A stretch of 64,000 nt of DNA from an uncultured Bacteroidia bacterium (GTDB taxonomy: Bacteria; Bacteroidota; Bacteroidia; NS11-12g; UBA9320). The notes under the pieces were generated by a model, which worked only from the letters and a program-made list of their open reading frames with translations, had not been told where the DNA came from and ran no database searches. The position numbers and the translations under genes were made by a program. Location of the stretch: positions 245,149 to 309,148 of the forward strand of contig CALSTB010000004.1 of assembly GCA_943789165.1 (NCBI GenBank), read 5' to 3'. Below are positions 1-9,145 of the stretch, one piece after another (the first letter of the stretch is position 1; each line of letters starts with the position of its first letter).

Positions 1-1789
1 TCATTTTCTTTTCTAACTCTGGCCGCTGACTCACTGTGTCGCGGTTGATGTATTTCTCAATCATCAGCGTACAAATCGGTGCCGCCCATGTCGATCCATA
101 TCCAGCATTTTCCACAACTGTGGCTATGGCAATTTTGGGATTGTCTTTGGGTGCAAACGCAATAAAGATACTGTGGTTTTCACCATGCGGGTTTTGAACT
201 GTTCCCGTTTTACCACAAATGTCAATGCCCGGAATCTGAACATACGCACCTGTTCCGTTTAACATCACATTGCGCATTCCTTCAACAACTGTGGTGAAGT
301 GTCTGTTCTCAACACCTACTTCGTGTTTAGAGGTAAACGCCTCAGGAATTTGTTGTCCTCTGATAAAATGAGGCGTATAAAAATAACCTCTATTGGCCAC
401 CATGGCCGCCAAGTTGGCCATTTGCATCGGCGTTAACAGCAACTCACCTTGTCCAATCGACATAGAAATAATCCGTACATAATTCCATTTGTTGTGTCCG
501 TGAATCTTATGGAAATAATCGGCGTTTGGTACGTTACCCGGCTTCTCTCCGCTAATATCCGTACCTAACTGCATGCCCAGTCCCATTCGGTTCAAGTAGC
601 CCTTCCAGTTGTTATATCCTTCTTCAATATTTTCGAATCGATCTTGATGTAGAATTTCGCGATATGTATTACAGTAAAAAGCGTTACACGACGTGGTGAT
701 GGCATAGGTCACGTTAGGCATGGGCGCATGAGCGTGACAGCGAACAGTCAATCCACCAATATGAAAACCACCGTTACAAGAGTATCTTGTATTGGTATTG
801 ATCACACCTTCTTGCAAGCCAATCAACGACATGATGACTTTAAACGTACTTCCCGGAGGATACGTGGACGTTGTGGCTCGATTAATCAAAGGTTTGTCTT
901 TATCCGTCGCTAAAGCTGTGTAGTTTTTACCTAAGTTTTTGATAGCAAACATGTCGGGTTTGTAACCCGGTGAGGTCACCATGGCAAGGATTTCACCTGT
1001 GGAAGGCTCAATGGCAACTACGCTACCCGTCTTACCTGCAATGAGTTTTTCGCCATATTCTTGAAGCAACACGTCCAAGCTAATTTTAAGCTCTTTACCA
1101 ACGGCTCCTTTGACGTCATTACTTCCTTCTTTATACCGCTCTTTCAGTTTACCGGTATTGTCTTTTAAGAAAAACTGCTTTCCTTTTTGTCCGCGCAAAA
1201 GGGATTCGTAATACCGCTCTAAGCCGCTTTTACCGATGTTTTCCCCGATATCGTAATACTCTTCCTTGTCGCGCTCCAATTCATACCGCGATATTTCAGC
1301 CACATATCCAAGTGTGTGGGCTGCTACATTGTGTTTGTATTTTCTGTCCGACCGTGATTCAATTGAAAACTGCGGGAACTTGAAAAGTCCTTCTTGAATC
1401 CGTGCAAAATCTTGAGCCGATATATTTTTGATAAACAATCCTTTTTGGTTGAACCGAGAATCGTTGGCGATTTTAATTTTTTCTTCTACCTCGGCTTCAG
1501 TCATGTTCACCAACCGACAAAAGTCCTCAATGGGGAAGTTCTTTCGGTTAAAAGGGAAGTGAACCACCAAGTCGTGGGTATCTTCGTTAAACACGATGAT
1601 TTCACCATTTCTGTCAGTGATCAGGCCTCTATCTGGAAATTCAATAACCGCCCGAATCGATAGTCGTGCTGCTTTCTCAGCGTATTTGTCACTAATGACT
1701 TGTAAATAAAATAGTTTTCCTATTAGGATCAGAGCTAAGAACACAATGGCCGCGCGAATGATTGTGCTGCGGTTCTGGTTATGAGTCAT
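1..1789 (-). CDS. mrdA: Penicillin-binding protein 2 (elongation transpeptidase), 3' end cut by window
   Basis: Class B penicillin-binding protein that cross-links peptidoglycan during cell elongation, anchored in the inner membrane and acting in the periplasm. My translation gives 596 residues before the window edge; the stop codon lies outside. One N-terminal membrane segment (about residues 10-27) is followed by the dimerisation domain and the transpeptidase. All three active-site motifs are visible: STFK with Ser about 314, SCN, and KTGT near the end. The ATG at 1789 overlaps the end of mreD by 11 bases, so translation is probably coupled. It belongs to the mreBCD operon; rodA would be expected next, beyond the left edge. 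Family assignment is firm. Confidence 0.95.
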   Translation of the reverse strand, partial: MTHNQNRSTIIRAAIVFLALILIGKLFYLQVISDKYAEKAARLSIRAVIEFPDRGLITDRNGEIIVFNEDTHDLVVHFPFNRKNFPIEDFCRLVNMTEAEVEEKIKIANDSRFNQKGLFIKNISAQDFARIQEGLFKFPQFSIESRSDRKYKHNVAAHTLGYVAEISRYELERDKEEYYDIGENIGKSGLERYYESLLRGQKGKQFFLKDNTGKLKERYKEGSNDVKGAVGKELKISLDVLLQEYGEKLIAGKTGSVVAIEPSTGEILAMVTSPGYKPDMFAIKNLGKNYTALATDKDKPLINRATTSTYPPGSTFKVIMSLIGLQEGVINTNTRYSCNGGFHIGGLTVRCHAHAPMPNVTYAITTSCNAFYCNTYREILHQDRFENIEEGYNNWKGYLNRMGLGMQLGTDISGEKPGNVPNADYFHKIHGHNKWNYVRIISMSIGQGELLLTPMQMANLAAMVANRGYFYTPHFIRGQQIPEAFTSKHEVGVENRHFTTVVEGMRNVMLNGTGAYVQIPGIDICGKTGTVQNPHGENHSIFIAFAPKDNPKIAIATVVENAGYGSTWAAPICTLMIEKYINRDTVSQRPELEKKM

Positions 1790-2303
1790 CTGTTGTTTCT
1801 CGATTAAACGTAAAGAGGAATAACAAAATTAACAAAATAGCGAGGCTTGAACTATACAGTATTTTTAACAATGTGCTGCCAAAGTGATTAAAGCTGAAAT
1901 TTTCCATCACAAATAAAATCGTGTGAAAAACCGTCGTGAAAATTGATACGTAAATCACGAACCAACCAGCATCCGCCGTGCTAAACGAAGGCCGAATGCC
2001 TGTCGACAACCATTCTTTGTCTACCACGTTGTTGAAATACACGTACCGCAAAAACATGATAAACACAGCTGTAAACGATTGCAATCCGGGTGTGTATGAA
2101 AAGCTATCGACAATAAAGCCCAATGAAAATGCAATTAAATAGCCAATCCAATGTTTAAGGTTGATGGGTAAGGTTAGCAGGAGTATGATGTACAACTGAG
2201 GGAACATGTATTGGTTTAAGTTCAAATTGTTGATCACCAAAATTTGAATCGCCAAAATAATGGACCCCGATAAAACCAGCCGTATCCAATCTCTAGTTTG
2301 CAT
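1779..2303 (-). CDS. mreD: Rod shape-determining protein MreD
   Basis: Small integral membrane protein of the elongasome, which links MreC/MreB to the cell-wall synthases. The 174 residues are almost all hydrophobic, with about five membrane segments; MreD proteins are poorly conserved, so length, hydrophobicity and position carry the call. I start at the ATG at 2303 rather than the GTG one codon upstream. This start overlaps the end of mreC by 11 bases, and the gene's own end overlaps the PBP2 start by 11 bases, a tight coupled arrangement. Confidence 0.88.
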   Translation of the reverse strand: MQTRDWIRLVLSGSIILAIQILVINNLNLNQYMFPQLYIILLLTLPINLKHWIGYLIAFSLGFIVDSFSYTPGLQSFTAVFIMFLRYVYFNNVVDKEWLSTGIRPSFSTADAGWFVIYVSIFTTVFHTILFVMENFSFNHFGSTLLKILYSSSLAILLILLFLFTFNRETTDDS

Positions 2304-3126
2304 CACGGTAGGGTTTTTCTAATGTCTTCAGTTCTTTGCCAAACTGATTTTTAATAATATACACCTCGCTCAACTGCGACATATCTGTCGCTAGTTCCAC
2401 GTCAATGGCCAGGTATTTCTCACCTTCAATTTTCTCTACCGATAAAATGTTACCGATTTTGATATGTTCTGGGAAGTAGTGTCCGTATTCAGTTGTTGTT
2501 ACTTCCTGACCCACTTTAATATCGTATTGATCAGAAACCTTGTTTACCTGTACAATGTTTTCTGTTTTGCCATTCCAATTCACCCGTCCAGAATGCGTTT
2601 TCCCGTTAATCTTAGGCGTTAAGATAAAATTGGTATTGAGTATCGACATCGCCACAGAAAAGTTCTCTGATACGTCGACGATGATGCCGGCAACACCCAA
2701 AGGATTGATGACGCCCATGTCTTTGGTGACACCGTGTTTGGTGCCACGATCCATCGTGAAATAGTTCTTTTCTTTACGGATGTTGTTGTAAATCACCTTG
2801 GCAGGGATGTACGAATACTGAATGACCTGGTTGCTGTCTTTAGCCACCGCTGTATCCGTCGAAATGAAAATGTAATTCTCCGTACTTTTCGTACGCAGTA
2901 GGATGTTTTCCTCTTTAAGTTTTTGGTTTTCCGATTTTAACAGAAAATAGTTGATGACGTTTTTACGCGTGGTGAGGATGTTTCCATTGACCGTGCTGGC
3001 TGTACTGAAAAAGACCGATTGGTGGTAGGTGTTGAACCGAACCAATGCGAAAATGGAAATAAATTGAAGAATGAGAAATAAGAAAAAGTGAAAATTCGTC
3101 CGTAAGAATTGGAGAAGATTCTGCAT
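2293..3126 (-). CDS. mreC: Rod shape-determining protein MreC
   Basis: Bitopic inner-membrane protein whose periplasmic domain scaffolds PBP2 in the elongasome. The 277 residues show a short cytoplasmic start, one membrane segment (about 12-30), a coiled-coil stretch (about 60-80) and the beta-rich MreC core with the usual VINPLGVAG-type stretch. Length is normal. It starts five bases after mreB and overlaps mreD. Expression probably comes from the mreB promoter. Confidence 0.93.
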   Translation of the reverse strand: MQNLLQFLRTNFHFFLFLILQFISIFALVRFNTYHQSVFFSTASTVNGNILTTRKNVINYFLLKSENQKLKEENILLRTKSTENYIFISTDTAVAKDSNQVIQYSYIPAKVIYNNIRKEKNYFTMDRGTKHGVTKDMGVINPLGVAGIIVDVSENFSVAMSILNTNFILTPKINGKTHSGRVNWNGKTENIVQVNKVSDQYDIKVGQEVTTTEYGHYFPEHIKIGNILSVEKIEGEKYLAIDVELATDMSQLSEVYIIKNQFGKELKTLEKPYRDAN

Positions 3127-3131
3127 TTATC

Positions 3132-4154
3132 CTATTGCATAATCGTTTTGTAACTCGGTAAGTTTTTCAACGCAATTCCAGTTCCTTTTACTACCGCTTG
3201 TAACGGGTCTTCCGCCACGTATACTGGCAGCTTCGATTTGCTCGAAATACGTTTGTCCAAGCCTCTTAACAAGGCTCCACCACCTGTTAGGTATAATCCA
3301 GTTTGGTATATATCCGCACTTAATTCTGGTGGTGTATGCTCCAATGCTTTTAACACTGCTTCTTCAATTTTGGCAATCGACTTATCCAACGACAAAGCAA
3401 TTTCGCTGTACGAAACCATAATTTGTTTTGGAATACCCGTCATCAAGTCACGACCGTTAACGGCGTAATCTTCAGGGGGATTTTCAAGTTCTGGCAAGGC
3501 TGCCCCAACTTCTATTTTGATTTGTTCAGCAGTGCGTTCCCCAATCATCAAATTGTGTTGGCGACGCATGTATTCAATAATGTCTTCTGTAAAGTTATCT
3601 CCAGCAACTCTGATCGATTCATCAGAAACAATACCCGATAACGCGATTACCGCGATTTCTGTGGTACCACCCCCTATGTCGATGATCATGTTACCCATTG
3701 GCTCAGAAATGTCGATACCAATACCGATGGCTGCTGCCATTGGCTCAGGAATCATATATACTTCTTTGGCGCCTGCTTTTTCAGCTGATTGTCGTACCGC
3801 TCTTTTTTCAACTTCCGTAATGCCCGATGGAATACAAATCACCATTCGAATTTGCGGCGTCATGAAATTGCCTTTTCGATTAATCATTTTGATAAAGCCT
3901 CGAATCATGTGTTCGGCAGCTTTGAAGTCGGCAATAACACCATCTTTCAGCGGACGAATGGTTTTGATGTCTTCGTGCGTTTTACCGTGCATCATTTGGG
4001 CTTGCCTACCAATAGCAATGATTTCACCCGTACTGCGTTTCATCGCAATGATAGATGGTTCATTGACCACAACCTTGTCTTTGTGGATGATAAGCGTATT
4101 GGCTGTTCCCAAGTCAATTGCTATTTCTTGGGTGAGAAAATTAAAAATGCCCAT
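3132..4154 (-). CDS. mreB: Rod shape-determining protein MreB (bacterial actin)
   Basis: Actin-like ATPase that forms membrane-bound filaments and guides elongation. The actin-fold nucleotide motifs are present: phosphate 1 (IDLGTANT, about residues 13-20), phosphate 2 (DIGGGTTEIAV, about 160-170) and the adenosine motif (TGGGALLRGLD, about 288-298). Its 340 residues are the family's usual length. First gene of the mreB-mreC-mreD-mrdA operon. A near-consensus -7 box (TAATATTG, 4212-4219, one mismatch) sits about 58 bases upstream and is the likely promoter. A 146-base gap separates it from purH. Confidence 0.97.
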   Translation of the reverse strand: MGIFNFLTQEIAIDLGTANTLIIHKDKVVVNEPSIIAMKRSTGEIIAIGRQAQMMHGKTHEDIKTIRPLKDGVIADFKAAEHMIRGFIKMINRKGNFMTPQIRMVICIPSGITEVEKRAVRQSAEKAGAKEVYMIPEPMAAAIGIGIDISEPMGNMIIDIGGGTTEIAVIALSGIVSDESIRVAGDNFTEDIIEYMRRQHNLMIGERTAEQIKIEVGAALPELENPPEDYAVNGRDLMTGIPKQIMVSYSEIALSLDKSIAKIEEAVLKALEHTPPELSADIYQTGLYLTGGGALLRGLDKRISSKSKLPVYVAEDPLQAVVKGTGIALKNLPSYKTIMQ

Positions 4155-4300
4155 TTACTGATTTAAAGCTGAAATATGTGTCCTTATTTTACCGCATTCG
4201 GTACGATTCTGCAATATTAGTTGAATATGAGGTTAAATGGTAATTTATCAGCAGAAAACTCACCAACCTTTTTCGACTAAACAACCTGTATGTGAGGATG

Positions 4301-5794
4301 TTAATGTTTGAAGTGTCGATGACCGGTAATCACCATCGCCAAACCGTGTGCATTGCAATAGTCTACCGACAATTGATCTTTGATACTTCCACCAGGTTGA
4401 ATCACTGCTTTAACGCCTGCTTTGTCTCCAATTTCAACGCAATCTGGAAACGGGAAAAAGGCATCACTCGCCATCACACAGCCGTCCAATTCGAAGTTGA
4501 ACTTTTGCGCTTTTTCAATGGCTTGATTTAAGGCATCAATCCGCGACGTTTGTCCCGTACCGCTTGCCAACAACTGATTGTTTTTGGCCAATACGATGGC
4601 GTTGCTCTTGGTGTGTTTACACAATATATTCGCAAATCGTAAGTCGGCAATTTGTTGTTCCGATGGCTTGGTGTCTGTCGCCATTTGGTAATCTGAGGTT
4701 GGAACTACCACCATGTCTCTGTCCTGCACCAACGTTCCGTTGAGGGCAGCGCGTACATTGGTTTCGGTCCATTCAAACTCATTGAGTTGAAGCAAGATTC
4801 TGTTTTTCTTGGTTTGCAAAATGTCCAAAGCGTCTTGATCGAAGCTAGGGGCAATGAGTACTTCAAAAAACAGCGTATTCATTTCTTCCGCCACGGCTTT
4901 GTCGATATTCGACAACGTAACCAAAACCCCACCAAACGCACTCGTTGGGTCACCCGCTAAGGCGTCTACATAGGCTTGATGAACAGAATTGCGAATTGCA
5001 AAACCACAAGCATTGTTGTGTTTTAAGATACCAAATACAGGTTTCTCTTCCGACTTAAAATCAGAAATCAAGGAGATGGCCGCGTCGATATCAAGTAAGT
5101 TGTTGTACGACAATTCCTTACCGTGGATTTGGGTAAAAATGCTTTCAAGGTCGCCGACAAACTGTGCTTTTTGGTGCGGGTTTTCTCCGTAACGTAATTC
5201 TTTAGAAGGTACACCAGCGAAGTAATTCGCAATGTGTTGGTCGTATTCGGTTGTGGTGGCAAATGCCTCAAACGCCAATTGTCTTCTGCAGGCATTGGTC
5301 GATTGTCCTTCGTTTGCTTGTAAGTGTTCGAGCAATCCAGCGGCCTGACTCTTATCACTTAAAATCACCTTGTCTTTATAGTTTTTAGCCGCAGCCCGAA
5401 TTAACGAAACACCGCCTATGTCAATCTTCTCGATGATTTGTTGTTCGTCGTCGGTATTGGCAACAGTTTCTTCAAAAGGGTAGAGGTCGACCCAGATAAG
5501 GTCGATGTTTTCAATTTTAAATTCCTTCAGTTGCTCTTGATCTTGTGGATTGTCGCCACGGTTTAAGATACCACCAAACACAGCAGGGTGAAGTGTTTTA
5601 ACCCGACCACCTAAAATGCTTGGGTAGGAGGTAATTTCTTCGACCGGTACAACAGGAATGCCCATTGCTTCCAAATATTTTTGGGTACCTCCGGTACTTA
5701 AGATTGTGGTTCCGTTTTGGTGTAGGTATTTTGCTAAATCGTCGATACCGTCTTTGTAGAAAACGGATATCAACGCAGTTTTGATTGACTTCAC
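4301..5794 (-). CDS. purH: Bifunctional AICAR transformylase / IMP cyclohydrolase
   Basis: Catalyses the last two steps of IMP synthesis: formyl transfer from 10-formyl-THF to AICAR, then ring closure. The N-terminal third is the MGS-like cyclohydrolase domain (LISVFYKDG start, ILSTGGT); the rest is the AICAR transformylase fold with the HNNACGFA stretch. The reading frame is open to 5824, but the -7 promoter box at 5811-5818 lies inside that extension, so I take the GTG at 5794, giving 497 residues, close to other family members. It lies just upstream of mreB, a pairing often seen in Bacteroidota. The formyl donor ties it to the formate-THF ligase at 42 kb. Confidence 0.95.
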   Translation of the reverse strand: MKSIKTALISVFYKDGIDDLAKYLHQNGTTILSTGGTQKYLEAMGIPVVPVEEITSYPSILGGRVKTLHPAVFGGILNRGDNPQDQEQLKEFKIENIDLIWVDLYPFEETVANTDDEQQIIEKIDIGGVSLIRAAAKNYKDKVILSDKSQAAGLLEHLQANEGQSTNACRRQLAFEAFATTTEYDQHIANYFAGVPSKELRYGENPHQKAQFVGDLESIFTQIHGKELSYNNLLDIDAAISLISDFKSEEKPVFGILKHNNACGFAIRNSVHQAYVDALAGDPTSAFGGVLVTLSNIDKAVAEEMNTLFFEVLIAPSFDQDALDILQTKKNRILLQLNEFEWTETNVRAALNGTLVQDRDMVVVPTSDYQMATDTKPSEQQIADLRFANILCKHTKSNAIVLAKNNQLLASGTGQTSRIDALNQAIEKAQKFNFELDGCVMASDAFFPFPDCVEIGDKAGVKAVIQPGGSIKDQLSVDYCNAHGLAMVITGHRHFKH

Positions 5795-5810
5795 TAGACT
5801 AATGTTTGTG

Positions 5811-5818
5811 CAAAGGTA
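5811..5818 (-). promoter_or_regulatory. -7 promoter box of purH
   Basis: TACCTTTG on the minus strand is an exact match to the Bacteroidota -7 consensus TAnnTTTG. It lies 16 bases before the GTG start of purH. No clear TTG -33 element is visible, because the upstream sequence is one arm of the inverted repeat at 5826-5892. Confidence 0.7.
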
Positions 5819-5825
5819 AACCACC

Positions 5826-5892
5826 TTTTTTAGCTAGCCCCAGAACATTATATGACTTTTGGACAGGTTGTGCACAGGGGCTAACTAAAAAA
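5826..5892. repeat. 16-bp near-perfect inverted repeat
   Basis: The arms at 5826-5841 and 5877-5892 match as reverse complements at 15 of 16 positions, with 35 bases between them. The arms read T-rich at the outer left and A-rich at the outer right. The repeat lies between the stop of the barrel gene at 5900 and the purH -7 box. It could form a hairpin in read-through RNA, but neither strand has a terminator-like U-tail directly after the second arm. Confidence 0.6.
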
Positions 5893-5899
5893 CTAAAAA

Positions 5900-8800
5900 T
5901 TAAAAACTCCTGCCAAGAGACACCCGACTCACCTTCGAATTCAACACATTGTTGTCGTACGTCCAGGCGAGGTCGTAGCGGAGGAAGTAGCCAAAGACTG
6001 AGGTGCGGACACCAACACCGCCGGAATAGATGATGGGGTTGCGGGCATTGAAAATGGTAATGGATAGTCTGCCGTCTTCAATAGTCGAAATGTTGGAAAC
6101 ATTGGTGCGGTCTTTTGGCGATTTGCCGTACCAAGCAGTACCTACATCGGCGAAGCCAATCACCCAAAGGTTTTGTAACAAAGCATTTTTTAATGGTCGC
6201 TTGCCAAAATAACTATACGTCGGCAACCAAAGCTCTGAATTGATAAAGCCAAAGGTATTCCCCGATCTTGTATTTAAATTGAAATTGCGAACGCCGTAAA
6301 TAGGCTTGATAAACGATGCATCGTCAATATTGATGCGGCTGTCGTTGATGGTAGGTTTGTACTGGTTGCGGTTGCCGCCCATGACAAAAATGGTATTGGC
6401 ACCGCCAGTTGAGTTCCCCAATTCCAAACGGTTACGCCACAATAAATCACGTGATAATTTCTTTCCGTATGTGGCTGTCAATGTGTTAACGATACTCGAT
6501 TTTCCTGTGGTGGTGTTGTGTCTAAACGACGTATTCACCTCTGCAAAAATGCCGGCATCTAAAATACTTCTATGCTTGGTTTGGTTGGCGTACGTCAGTC
6601 GAACACCTTGATCTAAATTCAATTGCTTTCGATCTCGCAAGACCAAAAAGCTTTCGTCCTGAATAATAGGAGTGAAGTGATCGTATTGCGTGCGGTGGTT
6701 GAAACCAATGTTTAGATTGGAAGTCAGCTGTTTGGATACTTCCAGCTTGACAGCCCGCATCCGTCGTTTACCCAAATCGATGTTTTGGTTAAACCGTGTT
6801 TGCTCGGTGAGTATTTCTAAGCGCTTCGTGTATTTGCCAATTCGGTTTTCGTACGACATTTGATATTGGAACACAGCAAAGTTGAACGTCGTGCGCATTT
6901 TGCCTTCCAACACGTGGTTGTTAAATTGATCTGATAACTGAACGCCACCTGCAATGCCAAATCGGTTGGTCATTTGATTCACCGCGTCAAAGCTTGCCCC
7001 AAATTCATCGGTTAAGAAGTTGCTGTTGTTTATCTGACTAATCATCTTCGTCGTTCGCAAATCCACGCGTTTGTGGTCGGTCTTTACAAAGGTGTAGTCG
7101 ATCTTTTTTAGTTTTTCAGCGCTGATGGCATCCAACGAATCCACATTGTCGGGTACCGGGAACGGCGATTGGAAATACACCTTCTCGGTTTTGTTCATAT
7201 AGGCACTGTCCAGTAAAATCGGATTGTTCTTGGAAGCGCTAATGACTTTCTCCGCAATACGCTGTAATATCTTGGTTTTGGATGGATACAATACGGCGCC
7301 AAAGTTCTCGCTGCTGTCCACCATCGAAATATGGGTAAACAAATAGCCGTTGTGCAACACAAGTTCCATCACATAGGTTCTGTCTTCGTTTACCTGTTGG
7401 TGTAAAATACTAGTTTGGTAATTACTCAAGGCAAAGGTTTGTTGGTCCAGTTTGTATGCGTACGCATTGCGAATACCGTTTTCGGTCGATAGATAACTCA
7501 GGTATTTGGCATTCAGCTTGACAGGCTTTTCTTCATTCTTTTCTGGCGTGTTGGTCACGTTGTTGACACTCAACACTTCGTTGCCATTTCTAAATATGTA
7601 AAAGATATCGGTTTGCCATTCCGACATCACTTTGTTTTCTTTATTTCGGTATAATATCCTCGTGAAATATATATTTCCGTTGTCGTCGAAATGGGGGTGG
7701 AGGTCGTCGTTGTTCGAAGACGTTAACTTCACGTAATTGGTAAAGACTTTGTTAAACAAAAACAATGAGGATTGGCCGCTTTTAGAGGCCGATACAATCA
7801 CTTCTCCCGTTGGTGGGTACACATCATAACTGGTGACAAAGTCGAAGTCGGTGAACTGATGAACAGGCGTTTTAATACCAGACATGTCGAGTAACTCCAG
7901 TTTTGGGGTCACGGCGTTGGTTAAGACAAACAGCTGGTCATTGTCTTTCCACTTCAACAATATTTCGTGTTTGAAATGTAGCTGACCCGTATAGTGTGAA
8001 TACGTTTTTAGCAGCTTGTGTTTTTCCTTGGTTTTGCGGTTGTATAATTCAATGATGTTGTGACCATTTTCCCAATAGGCGGATGCCACAAAATTGGCAT
8101 TGGGTGATAAAGCCGATGAAAAGAAAAAGGCCTCATTTGGGTCCAAGGCATTGTGCTCGGGTTCTTGCGGAATGCGTCGCTTGAGTTCCAGACTGTATAC
8201 CGCTTCGTTGGCGGTAAACCATTCGGAGTACAGTTGTTTGGATGATTTGTTGATGACGAAGTATAAAGCGGTTTCCACTTTTCGGGTGAGCCTCACCAAG
8301 TATAAAATGCGCTGAATGGCGTCGACGTTTTTGGTGTCGTCGATGTATAACCACATGTTCTGACCGACCAGTTGCTGGTTTTGAACGGTAAGTTGATTGT
8401 ATGATTTAAACCGCTGGTTGTTGAAGGCATCTCGCAACAAGTTGTCGGCATCGGTATCCCAACCAACCGCCAGGTATTGTACCAAACCTTGGTGGAACCA
8501 AACCGGTAAATGCAACATCGCCGCATATTTGATACGTTCTTGAACCGTACCGCCGTATAACATTTCGAGCAACAGGTTCTCCGCAATGCCCACCGAAATC
8601 TGGTTCATCAAATCGGGAATTTGTCCGGTAAGATACACATGGACATCGTTGTTCTGTATGTCGGTAACACCGCCCGTATTTAAAGGTGCCTTTGGTTGTT
8701 GTAAGGCATACGTTGCATTCAAGGCAGCGCCAGAAGCGTGTACATAAATGTTAATTTTACCACTAAGTCGATAACCAATCTTTTCTTCAATCTGATTCAG

Positions 8801-8995
8801 TTTGCTGATAGAGGCTGGAAGAATGGATTTTGCTAGACGTGTGGAGGAATCTGTAAAATAGAAATTGAAATGATCTGATTCAATTTGCCACCAATCGTGG
8901 GAGTGTATTTCGGACCGCTGTGAACTAAGGGGTTGCGATACAACAGTGGTGCTAACCACCACAAACAGTACACAAATTAATTTCCCCAGTCGCAT
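5900..8995 (-). CDS. Outer-membrane protein: degenerate peptidase-MA-like region, beta-propeller and beta-barrel
   Basis: A 1031-residue protein of the Bacteroidota family often labelled 'TolB-like translocation protein'. A signal peptide covers about residues 1-21. Residues about 30-330 resemble peptidase MA proteins (end motif PVWFHQGLVQYL), but where a zinc HExxH motif is expected the sequence reads VGIAENLLLEM, so proteolysis is unlikely. Residues about 330-570 carry repeated blade-like stretches (ANFVASAYW, FDDNGNIYFTR) of a beta-propeller. The last third is rich in alternating strands and ends in phenylalanine, typical of an outer-membrane barrel. I start at the ATG at 8995 because it is directly followed by the signal peptide; the frame is open to 9037. 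Its role is unknown. Confidence 0.75.
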   Translation of the reverse strand: MRLGKLICVLFVVVSTTVVSQPLSSQRSEIHSHDWWQIESDHFNFYFTDSSTRLAKSILPASISKLNQIEEKIGYRLSGKINIYVHASGAALNATYALQQPKAPLNTGGVTDIQNNDVHVYLTGQIPDLMNQISVGIAENLLLEMLYGGTVQERIKYAAMLHLPVWFHQGLVQYLAVGWDTDADNLLRDAFNNQRFKSYNQLTVQNQQLVGQNMWLYIDDTKNVDAIQRILYLVRLTRKVETALYFVINKSSKQLYSEWFTANEAVYSLELKRRIPQEPEHNALDPNEAFFFSSALSPNANFVASAYWENGHNIIELYNRKTKEKHKLLKTYSHYTGQLHFKHEILLKWKDNDQLFVLTNAVTPKLELLDMSGIKTPVHQFTDFDFVTSYDVYPPTGEVIVSASKSGQSSLFLFNKVFTNYVKLTSSNNDDLHPHFDDNGNIYFTRILYRNKENKVMSEWQTDIFYIFRNGNEVLSVNNVTNTPEKNEEKPVKLNAKYLSYLSTENGIRNAYAYKLDQQTFALSNYQTSILHQQVNEDRTYVMELVLHNGYLFTHISMVDSSENFGAVLYPSKTKILQRIAEKVISASKNNPILLDSAYMNKTEKVYFQSPFPVPDNVDSLDAISAEKLKKIDYTFVKTDHKRVDLRTTKMISQINNSNFLTDEFGASFDAVNQMTNRFGIAGGVQLSDQFNNHVLEGKMRTTFNFAVFQYQMSYENRIGKYTKRLEILTEQTRFNQNIDLGKRRMRAVKLEVSKQLTSNLNIGFNHRTQYDHFTPIIQDESFLVLRDRKQLNLDQGVRLTYANQTKHRSILDAGIFAEVNTSFRHNTTTGKSSIVNTLTATYGKKLSRDLLWRNRLELGNSTGGANTIFVMGGNRNQYKPTINDSRINIDDASFIKPIYGVRNFNLNTRSGNTFGFINSELWLPTYSYFGKRPLKNALLQNLWVIGFADVGTAWYGKSPKDRTNVSNISTIEDGRLSITIFNARNPIIYSGGVGVRTSVFGYFLRYDLAWTYDNNVLNSKVSRVSLGRSF

Positions 8996-9110
8996 TGTAT
9001 CAAAATAACGAAAAATTGTTGGAACTGTTATACACATAGTTTAGAAACCTAAAGCCATATGTCCTTTTAATTACGCTGGGAGGAAATAATCACTATGCCG
9101 GGGGAATAAA

Positions 9111-9141
9111 TTGGTAAAAGAAGAATCGAACAATACATTTG
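9111..9141 (+). promoter_or_regulatory. Promoter of the ornithine aminotransferase operon
   Basis: TTG at 9111-9113 and TACATTTG at 9134-9141 are separated by 20 bases, an exact Bacteroidota -33/-7 pair. The -7 box ends only four bases before the ATG at 9146, so the mRNA probably starts at or next to the start codon. Confidence 0.75.
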
Positions 9142-9145
9142 TGCT

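Noticed and set aside
3517..4161. 214-codon plus-strand open frame opposite mreB
   Set aside because: It is antisense to a clear mreB, has no family resemblance and no promoter box; its length reflects the coding bias of mreB.
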